The notes under the pieces are model-generated. The model had not been told where the DNA came from, searched no databases, and worked only from the letters and a program-made list of their open reading frames with translations. A stretch of DNA of 64,000 nucleotides from Campylobacter gastrosuis. GTDB lineage: Bacteria > Campylobacterota > Campylobacteria > Campylobacterales > Campylobacteraceae. The DNA is taken from contig NZ_JANURM010000004.1 in NCBI RefSeq assembly GCF_030249845.1, positions 1-64,000 of the forward strand, in the 5' to 3' direction. Of this stretch, positions 1 through 8,217 are shown piece after piece (position 1 is the first letter of the stretch; each line of letters begins with the position of its first letter). Position numbers and translations under genes: made by a program.

Positions 1-144
1 CTGCAAGATTATCCAGATTACAAAGAGGCTTTAAAGATAAAAGATAGCCTTGAATACAAACTAGGCGAAGAGTTTATAAAGGCTAGCAAAAACTGGTATA
101 AGGGTGGATTTGTGAAATTTATGTTTAGCAGGATAAAGGCGTGA
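1..144 (+). CDS. C-terminal fragment of an unknown protein (cut by window edge)
   Basis: An open frame runs from the first base to a TGA at 142-144 and gives the last 47 residues of a protein whose start lies outside the window. The tail is Lys/Tyr/Trp-rich and ends with a short basic stretch (WYKGGFVKFMF). From memory, similar tails occur on Campylobacter enzymes of surface-carbohydrate synthesis, which would fit the pgl genes 4 kb away. That is a guess, and no domain can be named from this piece. The stop codon lies inside a terminator-like hairpin. Confidence 0.55.
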   Translation: MQDYPDYKEALKIKDSLEYKLGEEFIKASKNWYKGGFVKFMFSRIKA

Positions 145-160
145 GAGTTTAGTCTCACGC
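139..160. terminator. Perfect hairpin between convergent genes
   Basis: GCGTGAGA at 139-146 is repeated exactly in inverse as TCTCACGC at 153-160 with a 6-nt loop. It overlaps the stop codon of the plus-strand gene and ends 8 nt before the stop of the minus-strand dsb gene. An AT-rich stretch with TTTT follows on the plus strand. This fits a shared terminator for the two convergent genes, although the T-tract is weak. Confidence 0.6.
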
Positions 161-167
161 TATTAAA

Positions 168-878
168 TTATTTTAGCCCAGCTTCATCAACGTATTTTGG
201 CACGCTTCTTACGCCAGCAGCGAAGTATTTTTGGCGAAGCTCGTTCATCTGTGCTACTTGTGCGTCTGTCACGCTACCACTTGGGACATTGTAGCTCTCA
301 TCAAAGTATTTGCGTAAAATTTTTACCTTATCGCTGTCGGTTTTTGCGTTTGCTACGTCTTTGTAAATTAAAAACGACTTTTGAAGTGCGCTAATGTCGT
401 GAACTGGGGTTAGGATTATCTTTAAATTCTCATCTTTTAGCGTTTTTTCAATGTTTTTAAGCTCGGCACGGCAGTAAGGGCATTCAGGGTCGCTAAACAT
501 TACTTTTGTCGGCTTTTTTGGGTCGTTGCCGATTGCGATTATGTTTTTAGCGTCCTCGTTTTTATAGACTGCTGAGAGCTTTTTTGTAAGCATTTTTTCG
601 CCAAATTCAGCCTTGTGGCTCTTGTTGTTTTTTAAATCCAAAACATCTGGAAAGATAAAGTCGCCACTTGTAAAGACAATGTCGCTTTCGCTATTTTTGC
701 CGTCGCTCATCGTGATTACCACGCCTTCAATATTGCTATTTTCAAGCTTTACACGCTCATCAACCTTCACATTCACGCTAGGCGGTAGCATTTGGCTATA
801 AAAGCCAATGATTTGCTCGTTTGAAGCACCAAAAACGACACTTGAAGCGATCACGCTTGTTAGTAAAATTTTTTTCAT
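168..878 (-). CDS. Periplasmic DsbC/DsbG-like thiol-disulfide protein
   Basis: The 236-residue protein has a short signal peptide (basic MKK, then a hydrophobic stretch, with likely cleavage near residue 18). A thioredoxin-fold redox site CPYC lies at residues 133-136, in the context SDPECPYC. A cis-proline loop (GVRSVP) lies near residues 223-228. The first 110 residues resemble the N-terminal dimerisation arm of DsbC/DsbG proteins. It probably shuffles or maintains disulfides in exported proteins. CPYC is the motif of E. coli DsbG, but I would not fix the exact subtype. An AAGGAT ribosome site precedes the ATG and a TATAAT lies further upstream, so it can be transcribed apart from selB. It forms the end of the minus-strand selA-selB-dsb row. 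Confidence 0.8.
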   Translation of the reverse strand: MKKILLTSVIASSVVFGASNEQIIGFYSQMLPPSVNVKVDERVKLENSNIEGVVITMSDGKNSESDIVFTSGDFIFPDVLDLKNNKSHKAEFGEKMLTKKLSAVYKNEDAKNIIAIGNDPKKPTKVMFSDPECPYCRAELKNIEKTLKDENLKIILTPVHDISALQKSFLIYKDVANAKTDSDKVKILRKYFDESYNVPSGSVTDAQVAQMNELRQKYFAAGVRSVPKYVDEAGLK

Positions 879-907
879 TTTTTATCCTTTTTTTAAAAAT
901 TTTAACG

Positions 908-913
908 ATTATA
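908..913 (-). promoter_or_regulatory. -10 box for the dsb gene
   Basis: On the minus strand TATAAT lies 30 nt upstream of the dsb start codon, in T/A-rich DNA and without a clear -35, as is usual for Campylobacter sigma-70 promoters. It sits in the 56-nt gap after selB. Confidence 0.5.
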
Positions 914-934
914 TTTTAAACTTTTAAACAGCTT

Positions 935-2752
935 TTAAACCTCTTTAAAAACCCTGTCCTGTCCGACCTTTGAAATTTCTGGCAGGGTATCAAGGTATTC
1001 AAGGTAAGCTAGGGCAAATTTTCGGCTTAAATTTAGCTCATTTTTTGCATTTTGCACATTTACAAAGCCGTCCTTTTTGATAATCTCTTTTAATAAACCA
1101 ACTGCCATTTCAAGCGATTTTTGCGTTACAAAAAGGTTGTGTGCTAGGCGTTTTACCACGCCTTGTGCGGTTAGTTTTTTAAGCGCATTATCGCCACTAA
1201 TCCTATCAATATCAAGCTCATCGTAGATATTATAAGGTGCATCTGGCGTAAGAGATGAGTTTTGTAAGATTTTTAAAATTTCATCTTCAAGGCGGAGTTT
1301 GATTTTTGAAAAATCCACGCCATTTTTCATATAAACGCCGTCATTTTTGCAAATAAATCTCTCATTTTCTAACTCATTTAGTGCCTTTTGGGCTAAATTT
1401 TGCGTCACCCAAGTAAGCTTTAAACTAATGCTAGTCGCTGAAAAAAGGGCAAATTCATTCTTGCTAAGAATAAATTTTATAAATTCTTTTACTCTTAAAA
1501 TCGCCTCATCATCATAAACATTTAAAGCCGCCTCATCAACAAAGCAATTACTTAGCGTTTTTGCGATTTTTAGGGCGTCTTCGTGGGTTAGATTAAAGCG
1601 CTGAAAGGCACTAATTAGCCCAAAGCCATTTTTGTGAGATTGCTTTAAAATTTCAAACGCCCTTTTGAAATTTAGCTCATTTAGGGCGTTTAAAAGTGCG
1701 ATTTTGCTCTGCTTTTTAAGCGGTTCAGTTATCGCATTTAGCACCCTGCCACCGCCAACAACCCTACCATCTTTTAGCAAAACAAATGGCTCATTAAAGC
1801 ACAAAAACATCTCTTTATTAAATTTCAAAGTCGCAAATTTGTGCTTTTCATCGCTTAAAATTAGCACCTTTGCCACGCCCTGCTTAGCTCCGACGCAAAA
1901 TGTAACGCTCTCGTTGTGATTTACGTTTGCAAATAAAATCACGTCAGCCTCAAAATTCCCCCTAAAAAAGCCTTTTTTGCTTAAAAGCTGACCCTTTTTT
2001 AGCTCGCTAAACTCAACTCCGCTTAAATTAAGCGCCACCCTTGTGCTAACCCCAGCCGTTTTTACATCGTTTTCGTGAGTTTGCACGCTTCTTACTAAGA
2101 CCTCTTTTGATAAATCGTAATTAAACAGCTTCTCGCCACTTCTAACAGAGCCACTTAAAACGCTACCAGTAACGACCGAGCCAATACCCTTAATGCTAAA
2201 CGCCCTGTCAATGTAATAGCGAAAAATTCCGCTCTCATCGCGTTTTTTTGGCTTTAAGGTAAAGAGATAATTTTTTAGCTCGTTTATGCTTAGTTTATCA
2301 TTTATGCTTACAAAAAAGTGGTTTAAAAGCTCTAAATTTTCAATTTTAAGCAGTTGTTTTGCCTGAGTTAAAACCTCATCTAAACGCCAACTCTCAACTA
2401 AATCAGCCTTTGAAATGGCTAAAATTACGCTTTTAACGTTAAGCAGGTTTAAAATTTTAACGTGCTCAATGGTTTGGGGCATTACGCCGTCATTTGCAGC
2501 CACCACAAGCAAACAAGCATCAAAGCCAAAAGCCCCACTAATCATCGTTTTTACTAAATTTTCGTGTCCGGGCACGTCAATAAATGAGATATTTTCATCG
2601 CCGTTTTTTAGGTTTGAAAAGCTTAAATCTATTGTTATGCCACGCTCTTTTTCTTGTGCTAATGTATCGCCCTCAAAGCCGTTTATCGCCCTAATTAGCG
2701 ATGTTTTGCCGTGATCAATGTGTCCGGCGGTGCCGATTATTAAACTACTCAT
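935..2752 (-). CDS. selB: Selenocysteine-specific elongation factor SelB
   Basis: This 605-residue translational GTPase delivers Sec-tRNA(Sec) to in-frame UGA codons. Visible motifs are the P-loop GTAGHIDHGKT (residues 7-17), the switch DVPGHE (59-64) and SKAD (114-117). An EF-Tu-like domain 2 and a long C-terminal part follow, consistent with the winged-helix array that binds the SECIS RNA hairpin. Its start overlaps the end of selA by 8 nt, so the two are translationally coupled. Sec in Campylobacter is used, for example, in formate dehydrogenase. No selC tRNA or in-frame UGA gene was seen in this window. Confidence 0.95.
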   Translation of the reverse strand: MSSLIIGTAGHIDHGKTSLIRAINGFEGDTLAQEKERGITIDLSFSNLKNGDENISFIDVPGHENLVKTMISGAFGFDACLLVVAANDGVMPQTIEHVKILNLLNVKSVILAISKADLVESWRLDEVLTQAKQLLKIENLELLNHFFVSINDKLSINELKNYLFTLKPKKRDESGIFRYYIDRAFSIKGIGSVVTGSVLSGSVRSGEKLFNYDLSKEVLVRSVQTHENDVKTAGVSTRVALNLSGVEFSELKKGQLLSKKGFFRGNFEADVILFANVNHNESVTFCVGAKQGVAKVLILSDEKHKFATLKFNKEMFLCFNEPFVLLKDGRVVGGGRVLNAITEPLKKQSKIALLNALNELNFKRAFEILKQSHKNGFGLISAFQRFNLTHEDALKIAKTLSNCFVDEAALNVYDDEAILRVKEFIKFILSKNEFALFSATSISLKLTWVTQNLAQKALNELENERFICKNDGVYMKNGVDFSKIKLRLEDEILKILQNSSLTPDAPYNIYDELDIDRISGDNALKKLTAQGVVKRLAHNLFVTQKSLEMAVGLLKEIIKKDGFVNVQNAKNELNLSRKFALAYLEYLDTLPEISKVGQDRVFKEV

Positions 2753-4073
2753 TTTCTAACTCGTTTATGATTTTTATTAAATTTGTGATATCTTTATCCA
2801 AAATCGCCCTTAAATCAAGCAAAAATCGCTCATTTTCAATGCGTCCGATGATATTTTTTGCCCTAAATTTTGCTTCGTTTTTTTCTGGGTTGCCTTTGAT
2901 GATTAGCGCGATGCTTGGCAGGGATTTATTTGGCAAACTCCCACCGCCAACAAAGGTCGTGGTTTTGTAAATTTCAAGCGGTTTTTTTAGCCTTTGGTTT
3001 ATAAAATTTGCTAAATTTTCTAGCTCATTTTCGCTTTTATTTATCAGTTTTAGCGTGGTAATAAGCTCAAATTCTCTGTTTAAATACGCCTTAATGCTCT
3101 CACAAAGAATTGATAAAATTACCTTATCAACACGCAACATTCTTAAAAGCGGACTCTTTTTAAGGCGTGAAATTAGCGATTTTTTGCCTAAAATTATGCC
3201 ACATTGAACCGAGCCAAAGAGCTTATCTCCGCTAAAACTAATCAAACTAACACCCTGATTTAAAATTTTTAGCACATTTGGCTCGTCCTTGCTAAGTCCG
3301 TGCGATAACACCCCAAAATAACCGCTGCCAAGGTCGTAATAATCAATTAAACCACGCTCTTTTGCAAGTGCGTGAAGGGCTGAAATTTCAACACTTTGGC
3401 TAAATCCGACAATTTCAAAGTTTGATCTATGTGCCTTAAAAATCATCTTTGTGTTCTCGTTTATTGCGTTTTCATAATCGCTTAGGCGGGTCTTATTTGT
3501 CGTGCCGACCTCCCTTAAAATCGCCCCAGCTCCGACCATAACATCAGGCACACGAAAACTACCCCCAATCTCAACAAGCTCGCCCCTGCTAACCACACAT
3601 TCTCCGCCCTTTGCAAAGGTGTTTAACACCAAAAATACGGCACTTGCGTTGTTATTTACCACCAAGGCGTCCTCGCAACCAAAGAGCGAGCAAAGCAAAG
3701 ACGAGGCGTAATCATAGCGGTTTGAGCGAGAGCCGTTAGCTAGGCTAAATTCTAGGTTTGAATAGCCAGTAATCACGCCCCTGGCGCGCTCTAAAAGCTC
3801 ATCATTAATGACGCTTCTTGCTAAATTTGTGTGCATTACAACGCCAGTTGCGTTAATTACTGGTTGCAAACTTAGCCTTAAAAAATCATCATATCGCCTT
3901 GAAATTTCAGCGATAATCTCGTCAAAATTTAAAGCATTTTGCCCAGACTTTAAAAGCTCTCTTTGCTTATCTAAAACTGCTCTTGAAATTTGAGCTAAAA
4001 CTGGCTTTAAATAGCTTTTAAAGCTTTTTACATTTAAAATTTTATCAATTTGCGGTAGGTTTTTAAAACTCAT
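2745..4073 (-). CDS. selA: L-seryl-tRNA(Sec) selenium transferase SelA
   Basis: The 442-residue PLP enzyme converts Ser-tRNA(Sec) to Sec-tRNA(Sec) with selenophosphate. The PLP lysine is the K of SFSGDKLFG (about residue 284), and the conserved PVINATGVVMHTNLARS segment (71-87) is typical of SelA. Its length is normal for the family. GGAG lies upstream of the ATG and a TATAAC -10 box stands about 20 nt before the start. It is the first gene of the selA-selB pair and faces away from pglB. Confidence 0.95.
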   Translation of the reverse strand: MSFKNLPQIDKILNVKSFKSYLKPVLAQISRAVLDKQRELLKSGQNALNFDEIIAEISRRYDDFLRLSLQPVINATGVVMHTNLARSVINDELLERARGVITGYSNLEFSLANGSRSNRYDYASSLLCSLFGCEDALVVNNNASAVFLVLNTFAKGGECVVSRGELVEIGGSFRVPDVMVGAGAILREVGTTNKTRLSDYENAINENTKMIFKAHRSNFEIVGFSQSVEISALHALAKERGLIDYYDLGSGYFGVLSHGLSKDEPNVLKILNQGVSLISFSGDKLFGSVQCGIILGKKSLISRLKKSPLLRMLRVDKVILSILCESIKAYLNREFELITTLKLINKSENELENLANFINQRLKKPLEIYKTTTFVGGGSLPNKSLPSIALIIKGNPEKNEAKFRAKNIIGRIENERFLLDLRAILDKDITNLIKIINELENE

Positions 4074-4092
4074 AAATTCTCCAAGTATTTTG

Positions 4093-4098
4093 GTTATA
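4093..4098 (-). promoter_or_regulatory. -10 box for selA-selB
   Basis: TATAAC on the minus strand would start transcription about a dozen bases before the selA ATG. It lies in a 105-nt divergent gap shared with the pglB promoter. Confidence 0.4.
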
Positions 4099-4134
4099 CT
4101 GCTGGTATTTTAGCGTAAAATTTGGATTTTTAGA

Positions 4135-4140
4135 TATAAT
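4135..4140 (+). promoter_or_regulatory. -10 box for the pglB-A-C-D operon
   Basis: A perfect TATAAT is preceded by T/A-rich DNA and stands 38 nt before the GTG of pglB. Expected transcript start is near 4147, which gives a short leader with AGGAT as ribosome site (4169-4173). Confidence 0.6.
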
Positions 4141-4178
4141 AAGCGACTTTATTTTACAAATAATTTTTAGGATTTTTC

Positions 4179-6308
4179 GTGGATAAAAGTTTTAAAATTT
4201 TAACCAGTTACATTAAAAATTTCAACCTCTCAACTCACCTATTTTTGCTAATTTTTATCGCATTTAGTTTTAGCGTTTTAGCGCGTTTTTACTGGGTTAG
4301 CTGGGCTAGTAATTTTGCGATTTTCTTTTGGGATAATACGCTAATGATTAGCACAAATGATGGCTATGCCTTTGCTGAGGGGGCGCGTGATATGCTAGCT
4401 GGATTTCATCAAGAAAACGACCTTAGCTATTTTGGTAGCTCGCTCTCTACGCTCACGTTTTATATCGTTAAAATTTTTGGCATTAAGCTTGAAACTGCAA
4501 TGCTTTATATGAGCGTGTTTTTTAGCTCACTCATTGTCGTGCCGATTTTGCTAATTGCAAATGAGTATAAAAACCTAAAAATCGGCTTTGTTGCAGCACT
4601 AATTGCAAGCGTGGCAAATAGCTATTATAACCGCACAATGGCTGGGTATTACGACACCGATATGCTAGTAATCGTTTTGCCGATGTTTATCATTTGGGGG
4701 TTAATTAGACTGGCACAAAACAGGCAAAAAGCCGATTTAATCATCGCCGTGATTTTTGTGCTAATTTATAACTGGTGGTATTTAAGCGGATTTTCGCTCC
4801 TAGCGATGACAATAGCGATTTTTACGCTTTATACGCTTATCTTTGAGCGAAAAAATCTGCTCTTTTACGCACAAATCGCCCTGCTTTTAATCGCAATTGC
4901 AAATCTAAATTTCTACCTAAAAATTTTAATAATTTTGGCATTTTACACTTTAAGTTTAACGCAAAAAAATCTATGGCAAAACCGCTTTATTTTTGGCTTT
5001 TTAGCCCTTTGTGTGGCGATTTTTGCACTTTGTGGCGGACTAAAACCGATTATTTTTCAGCTAAAATTTTACGTTTTTAGAGATGTAAGCGAGTTAAACG
5101 GACTTAGCTTTAAATTTTTTAACGTAAATCAGACGATTTTAGAGTCTGGTATGGTTGATTTTAGCCTGTTTTGTGAGAGAATTAGCGGTAGTTTGGTGGT
5201 GTTTTTTATCTCGTTTTTTGGACTTTTGCTTTTGTGTTTTAAACATAAAAATTTCTGTATTTCGCTTGGTATGATTTTGCTTGGATTTTTATCGTTTAAA
5301 AGCGGACTTAGATTTACAATCTACGCCGTGCCAGTTATGGCAATGGGTTTTGGCTATTTTGTCGTTTGGATTTTAGAAATTTTAAACATAAAAGATAGAC
5401 TTTTATCAAATATTCTTTATGTTTTTTTAGCCATTTTAGCACTCTATCCGATACAAAATCACATTAAAGAGTATAAAATTTCGCCCGTTTTTGTTAAAAG
5501 CGAAGTTGAAATTTTAAACCAGCTAAAAGGCATTGCTGGGCGTGAGGATTATGTGCTAACTTGGTGGGATTATGGCTATCCGATACGCTTTTATTCAGAT
5601 GTTAAAACGCTAATTGACGGGGGCAAACACCTTGGCAGGGATAACTTTGCTGTAAGCTACGCTTTATCGCAAAATCAGGCAAAATCAGCCGATATGGCTA
5701 GACTTGAAGTTGAATACACCGAGCGAAATTTCAAGGAGCGTTTTGGGGTAAATTTAGCCAAAATGATGAGCGATGCAAACGCAACCAACGTAAATGAATA
5801 CCTAAATACGCTTGGCAACGGCGTAAAAATACCGCCAAAAACACGCGAAATTTACTACTATTTGCCAGATAGAATGACCTATATTTATCCGACGATTTTG
5901 CAGTTTAGTCGCCTTGATTTAAATAGTGGCAAAAGCTGGGGCGACCCGCTATTTTTGGTCTTTGAAAGCTACGCTCAAAACGAAAAAGGCATAGATTTTG
6001 GCGGCGGTAATATCCTTTTAAACGACTTCTCAACAATCCTAATAAACCGCATAAATTTAAGCATAAACACATTTTTTGAAGTTAAAACCGATGAAAACGA
6101 CAAAGTAGTAACACTAAGCGTTCAAAACGACCCAAACTCAAACATTTTTGTCGTTTTTATGCGTGATTATGGGCGATTTTTGGTGCTTGATGAGAGTATG
6201 CTAAATAGCACATTTATCCAGCTTTTTGTCTTTGAAAACTACGATGAAAAACTCTTTGAGCCAGTGATTTTACAAGGCGCTGCAAAGGTTTATAGGCTAA
6301 AAATTTAA
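4179..6308 (+). CDS. pglB: Oligosaccharyltransferase PglB (protein N-glycosylation)
   Basis: PglB transfers a lipid-linked heptasaccharide to asparagine in D/E-X-N-X-S/T sites of periplasmic proteins. The 709-residue protein has about a dozen membrane helices, then a periplasmic domain from about residue 430. It shows the first-loop acid motif STNDGYAFAEGARD (D61), the YYDTD loop, and the hallmark WWDYG at 462-466. Start is GTG at 4179 with AGGAT upstream; the next frame before it has no better start. It ends in TAATG, coupling to the downstream reading frame. It is the first of the pglB-A-C-D group; the flippase pglK and pglH/I/J/E/F/G are not next to it, unlike C. jejuni. Confidence 0.96.
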   Translation: MDKSFKILTSYIKNFNLSTHLFLLIFIAFSFSVLARFYWVSWASNFAIFFWDNTLMISTNDGYAFAEGARDMLAGFHQENDLSYFGSSLSTLTFYIVKIFGIKLETAMLYMSVFFSSLIVVPILLIANEYKNLKIGFVAALIASVANSYYNRTMAGYYDTDMLVIVLPMFIIWGLIRLAQNRQKADLIIAVIFVLIYNWWYLSGFSLLAMTIAIFTLYTLIFERKNLLFYAQIALLLIAIANLNFYLKILIILAFYTLSLTQKNLWQNRFIFGFLALCVAIFALCGGLKPIIFQLKFYVFRDVSELNGLSFKFFNVNQTILESGMVDFSLFCERISGSLVVFFISFFGLLLLCFKHKNFCISLGMILLGFLSFKSGLRFTIYAVPVMAMGFGYFVVWILEILNIKDRLLSNILYVFLAILALYPIQNHIKEYKISPVFVKSEVEILNQLKGIAGREDYVLTWWDYGYPIRFYSDVKTLIDGGKHLGRDNFAVSYALSQNQAKSADMARLEVEYTERNFKERFGVNLAKMMSDANATNVNEYLNTLGNGVKIPPKTREIYYYLPDRMTYIYPTILQFSRLDLNSGKSWGDPLFLVFESYAQNEKGIDFGGGNILLNDFSTILINRINLSINTFFEVKTDENDKVVTLSVQNDPNSNIFVVFMRDYGRFLVLDESMLNSTFIQLFVFENYDEKLFEPVILQGAAKVYRLKI

Positions 6309-6347
6309 TGGCACGAATTGGATTTTTATCTCACGCTGATATGAGCA
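6304..6347. repeat. 44-bp direct repeat, copy 1 (start of pglA)
   Basis: These 44 bases match 6492-6535 exactly. They begin three bases into the pglB stop region (TTTA) and include ATG plus the first 13 codons of pglA. Copy 1 opens the 62-codon mini-ORF. The period between copies is 188 bp. Confidence 0.95.
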
Positions 6348-6496
6348 AACAAAGCGACGACACAAATTGTCGTTGCGACTTTGCGAACCAATTAAGCAGT
6401 GATACAAATTATCACTGCGACTTGGCGAACAAACAAGACTTTGCGAACAACCTTGAGCGAATATTAGCGAAATTTTTAAAAAAGGCTAATTTTTAA
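6308..6496 (+). CDS. Duplicated pglA head fused to a repeat peptide (62 aa)
   Basis: The frame starts at the ATG that overlaps the pglB stop (TAATG). It encodes exactly the first 13 residues of PglA ([13 protein letters not shown]). It then leaves homology and carries two 14-residue repeats (SDDTNCRCDFAN and SSDTNYHCDLAN cores), a partial third (DFAN) and a basic tail ending in ANF. It stops in another TAATG that overlaps the true pglA start, so translation coupling across the operon is kept. This is probably a by-product of an insertion or duplication, not a normal protein. It may be translated, and only its coupling role may matter. No known family was recognised beyond the PglA head. Confidence 0.6.
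   Translation: MARIGFLSHADMSKQSDDTNCRCDFANQLSSDTNYHCDLANKQDFANNLERILAKFLKKANF
6354..6450 (+). repeat. 42-bp tandem palindromic repeat inside the mini-ORF
   Basis: Two full units (6354-6395, 6396-6437) and a partial third (6437-6450) are seen. Each full unit begins with a hairpin: arms GCGACGAC/GTCGTTGC (one G-T pair) in unit 1 and GCAGTGAT/ATCACTGC (perfect) in unit 2, both around the same loop ACAAATT. The flank GCGACTT(T/G)GCGAAC is nearly identical. The arms differ between units but stay complementary, so pairing rather than sequence has been kept. The 42-nt period keeps the frame open. Confidence 0.85.
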
Positions 6497-6535
6497 TGGC
6501 ACGAATTGGATTTTTATCTCACGCTGATATGAGCA
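6492..6535. repeat. 44-bp direct repeat, copy 2 (true pglA start)
   Basis: Exact copy of 6304-6347. Here it is followed by the full pglA reading frame. Just before it, AGGCTAATTTTTAATGG resembles the pglB end AGGCTAAAAATTTAATGG, so the similarity fades gradually upstream of the exact repeat. Confidence 0.95.
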
Positions 6536-7611
6536 TTTACTTCTTTCGCTCCCCAATAATGAGAGCCTTGCGTGATTTAGGGCACGAAGTCTTTGCGATC
6601 TGTCCAGACGGAGCGTTTGTATCTAGGCTAAAAAGTGAGTTTAATGTCGTAACCTACGAGCTTGATAGGGCTAGTTTAAATCCGCTTGTGGTGCTAAAAA
6701 ACACGGCAAAATTAGCCGAAATTTTAAAGGGTTTAAACCTTGATCTGCTTCAAACATCAGCTCACAAATCAAATATTTTTGGCACATTTGCTGCAAAAAA
6801 GGCTGGGATTGGTCACGTTATAAATTTGGTTGAAGGGCTTGGCAGTTTTTACATTGATGATGATTTAAAAAGCCGTGCCGTTAGATGGGTGCTTGAAATT
6901 TTATACAAAAAAGCCCTAAATCTAAGTGAGGGCTGTATATTTGTAAATGATGCCGACCCAGCGTATTTTTTAAGCCAGAATCTAATAAAAAGTGAGAAAA
7001 TTTTTAAGGTAAAAAGCGTTGGTGTAAATACGCAAAATTTTAACCCAGATACCACAAAAAAGGCAGATTTAGGCGATAAAAAGGTCATTTTGATGATCGG
7101 GCGTGCTATGTGGCACAAGGGCGTTAGGGAATTTTACGGAGCAGCCGACATCCTAAAAGAGCGAATGGACTGCGAGTTTGTCTATGTTGGCGAGGGGTTT
7201 GACGGCAACAAAAGCACAGCGGATTTAGTCTTTTTAAAAGGTGGCAACGTGCGTTATCTTGGGGCAAGAGATGACATAGCAGAGCTTTTAAAGGCTAGTT
7301 TTATGCTGGTTTTGCCAAGCTACAAAGAGGGCTTTCCTCGCACGATTTTAGAGGCGATGTGTATGGGACGAGCGGTCGTTGCTTCAAATGTAACGGGGTG
7401 CAATGAAGCGGTAATTGACGGCTTTAACGGACTACTTTGTGAGGTAAAAAATCCGCTAGATTTAGCAAAAAAGATAGAAATTTTACTAAATGATGAAAGC
7501 TTAACGCAAAAATTAGGGCAAAACGGCAGAGAGTGGGCATTAAGGGAGTTTGATGAGCGCTATATTGCTAAAAAATATGTAGAAATTTATAGGAATTTTA
7601 TAGATGTATAG
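6496..7611 (+). CDS. pglA: GalNAc transferase PglA
   Basis: This 371-residue GT4-family glycosyltransferase adds the first GalNAc to undecaprenyl-PP-diNAcBac on the cytoplasmic face of the membrane. The GT-B fold shows an N-terminal half up to about residue 185. The nucleotide-sugar half follows, with [26 protein letters not shown] (the EX7E region) and NVTGCNEAV. The gene is intact despite the 188-bp insertion or duplication at its 5' end. It overlaps the mini-ORF stop (TAATG) and overlaps pglC by 8 nt. The name comes from neighbours plus family, since GT4 enzymes are hard to separate by sequence alone. Confidence 0.9.
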   Translation: MARIGFLSHADMSIYFFRSPIMRALRDLGHEVFAICPDGAFVSRLKSEFNVVTYELDRASLNPLVVLKNTAKLAEILKGLNLDLLQTSAHKSNIFGTFAAKKAGIGHVINLVEGLGSFYIDDDLKSRAVRWVLEILYKKALNLSEGCIFVNDADPAYFLSQNLIKSEKIFKVKSVGVNTQNFNPDTTKKADLGDKKVILMIGRAMWHKGVREFYGAADILKERMDCEFVYVGEGFDGNKSTADLVFLKGGNVRYLGARDDIAELLKASFMLVLPSYKEGFPRTILEAMCMGRAVVASNVTGCNEAVIDGFNGLLCEVKNPLDLAKKIEILLNDESLTQKLGQNGREWALREFDERYIAKKYVEIYRNFIDV

Positions 7612-8209
7612 GCATTTTTTTAAACGATTTTTTGACATTTTAGGTGCTTTGGTGCTGATTTTTTTAACATTTTGGCTAATGGCGATTTTGTGGATTTTAA
7701 TCCGTAAAAAACTAAACACAAACCCCATTTTTACGCAATCCAGACCGGGGCTAAACGGCGTAATTTTTAAAATTTACAAGTTTAAAACGATGAGTGATGA
7801 GCGTGATAAAAATGGCGAACTTTTGCCTGATGAGCTACGGCTTGGCGAGTTTGGTAAGAAAATTAGGGCTTTAAGCCTTGATGAGTTGCCACAGCTCTTT
7901 AACGTGCTAAACGGCGATATGAGTTTTATTGGGCCACGCCCACTCTTACCTGAATACTTACCACTTTATAGCGACTATCAAAAACGCCGCCACAACGTGC
8001 GTCCGGGCATTACTGGACTAGCTCAAATTAACGGCAGAAACGCCATAAGTTGGGGCGAGAAGTTTAAATTTGACGTGTTTTACGCTGATAATCTTAGCTT
8101 TTTACTAGACGTTAAAATCGCGCTTTTAACGATAAAAAAGGTCATTAAAAAAGAGGGCGTGAGCAAAGACGGACACGTTACGACCGAGAAATTTAACGGC
8201 AAAAATTAG
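7604..8209 (+). CDS. pglC: Phosphoglycosyl transferase PglC
   Basis: PglC moves phospho-diNAcBac from UDP-diNAcBac to undecaprenyl phosphate, the first membrane step of N-glycan assembly. The 201-residue protein has one N-terminal re-entrant hydrophobic helix (residues 9-33) and the Asp-Glu dyad in SLDELPQ (D93-E94), the positions known for C. concisus PglC. It also has the [12 protein letters not shown] and [13 protein letters not shown] blocks of the family. The start ATG lies inside the end of pglA (ATGTATAG). Confidence 0.95.
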   Translation: MYRHFFKRFFDILGALVLIFLTFWLMAILWILIRKKLNTNPIFTQSRPGLNGVIFKIYKFKTMSDERDKNGELLPDELRLGEFGKKIRALSLDELPQLFNVLNGDMSFIGPRPLLPEYLPLYSDYQKRRHNVRPGITGLAQINGRNAISWGEKFKFDVFYADNLSFLLDVKIALLTIKKVIKKEGVSKDGHVTTEKFNGKN

Positions 8210-8217
8210 GGGCAAAA

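Noticed and set aside
6354..6450. Possible CRISPR array
   Set aside because: Units are directly adjacent with no unique spacers, only two and a part, and they encode a repeated peptide in frame.
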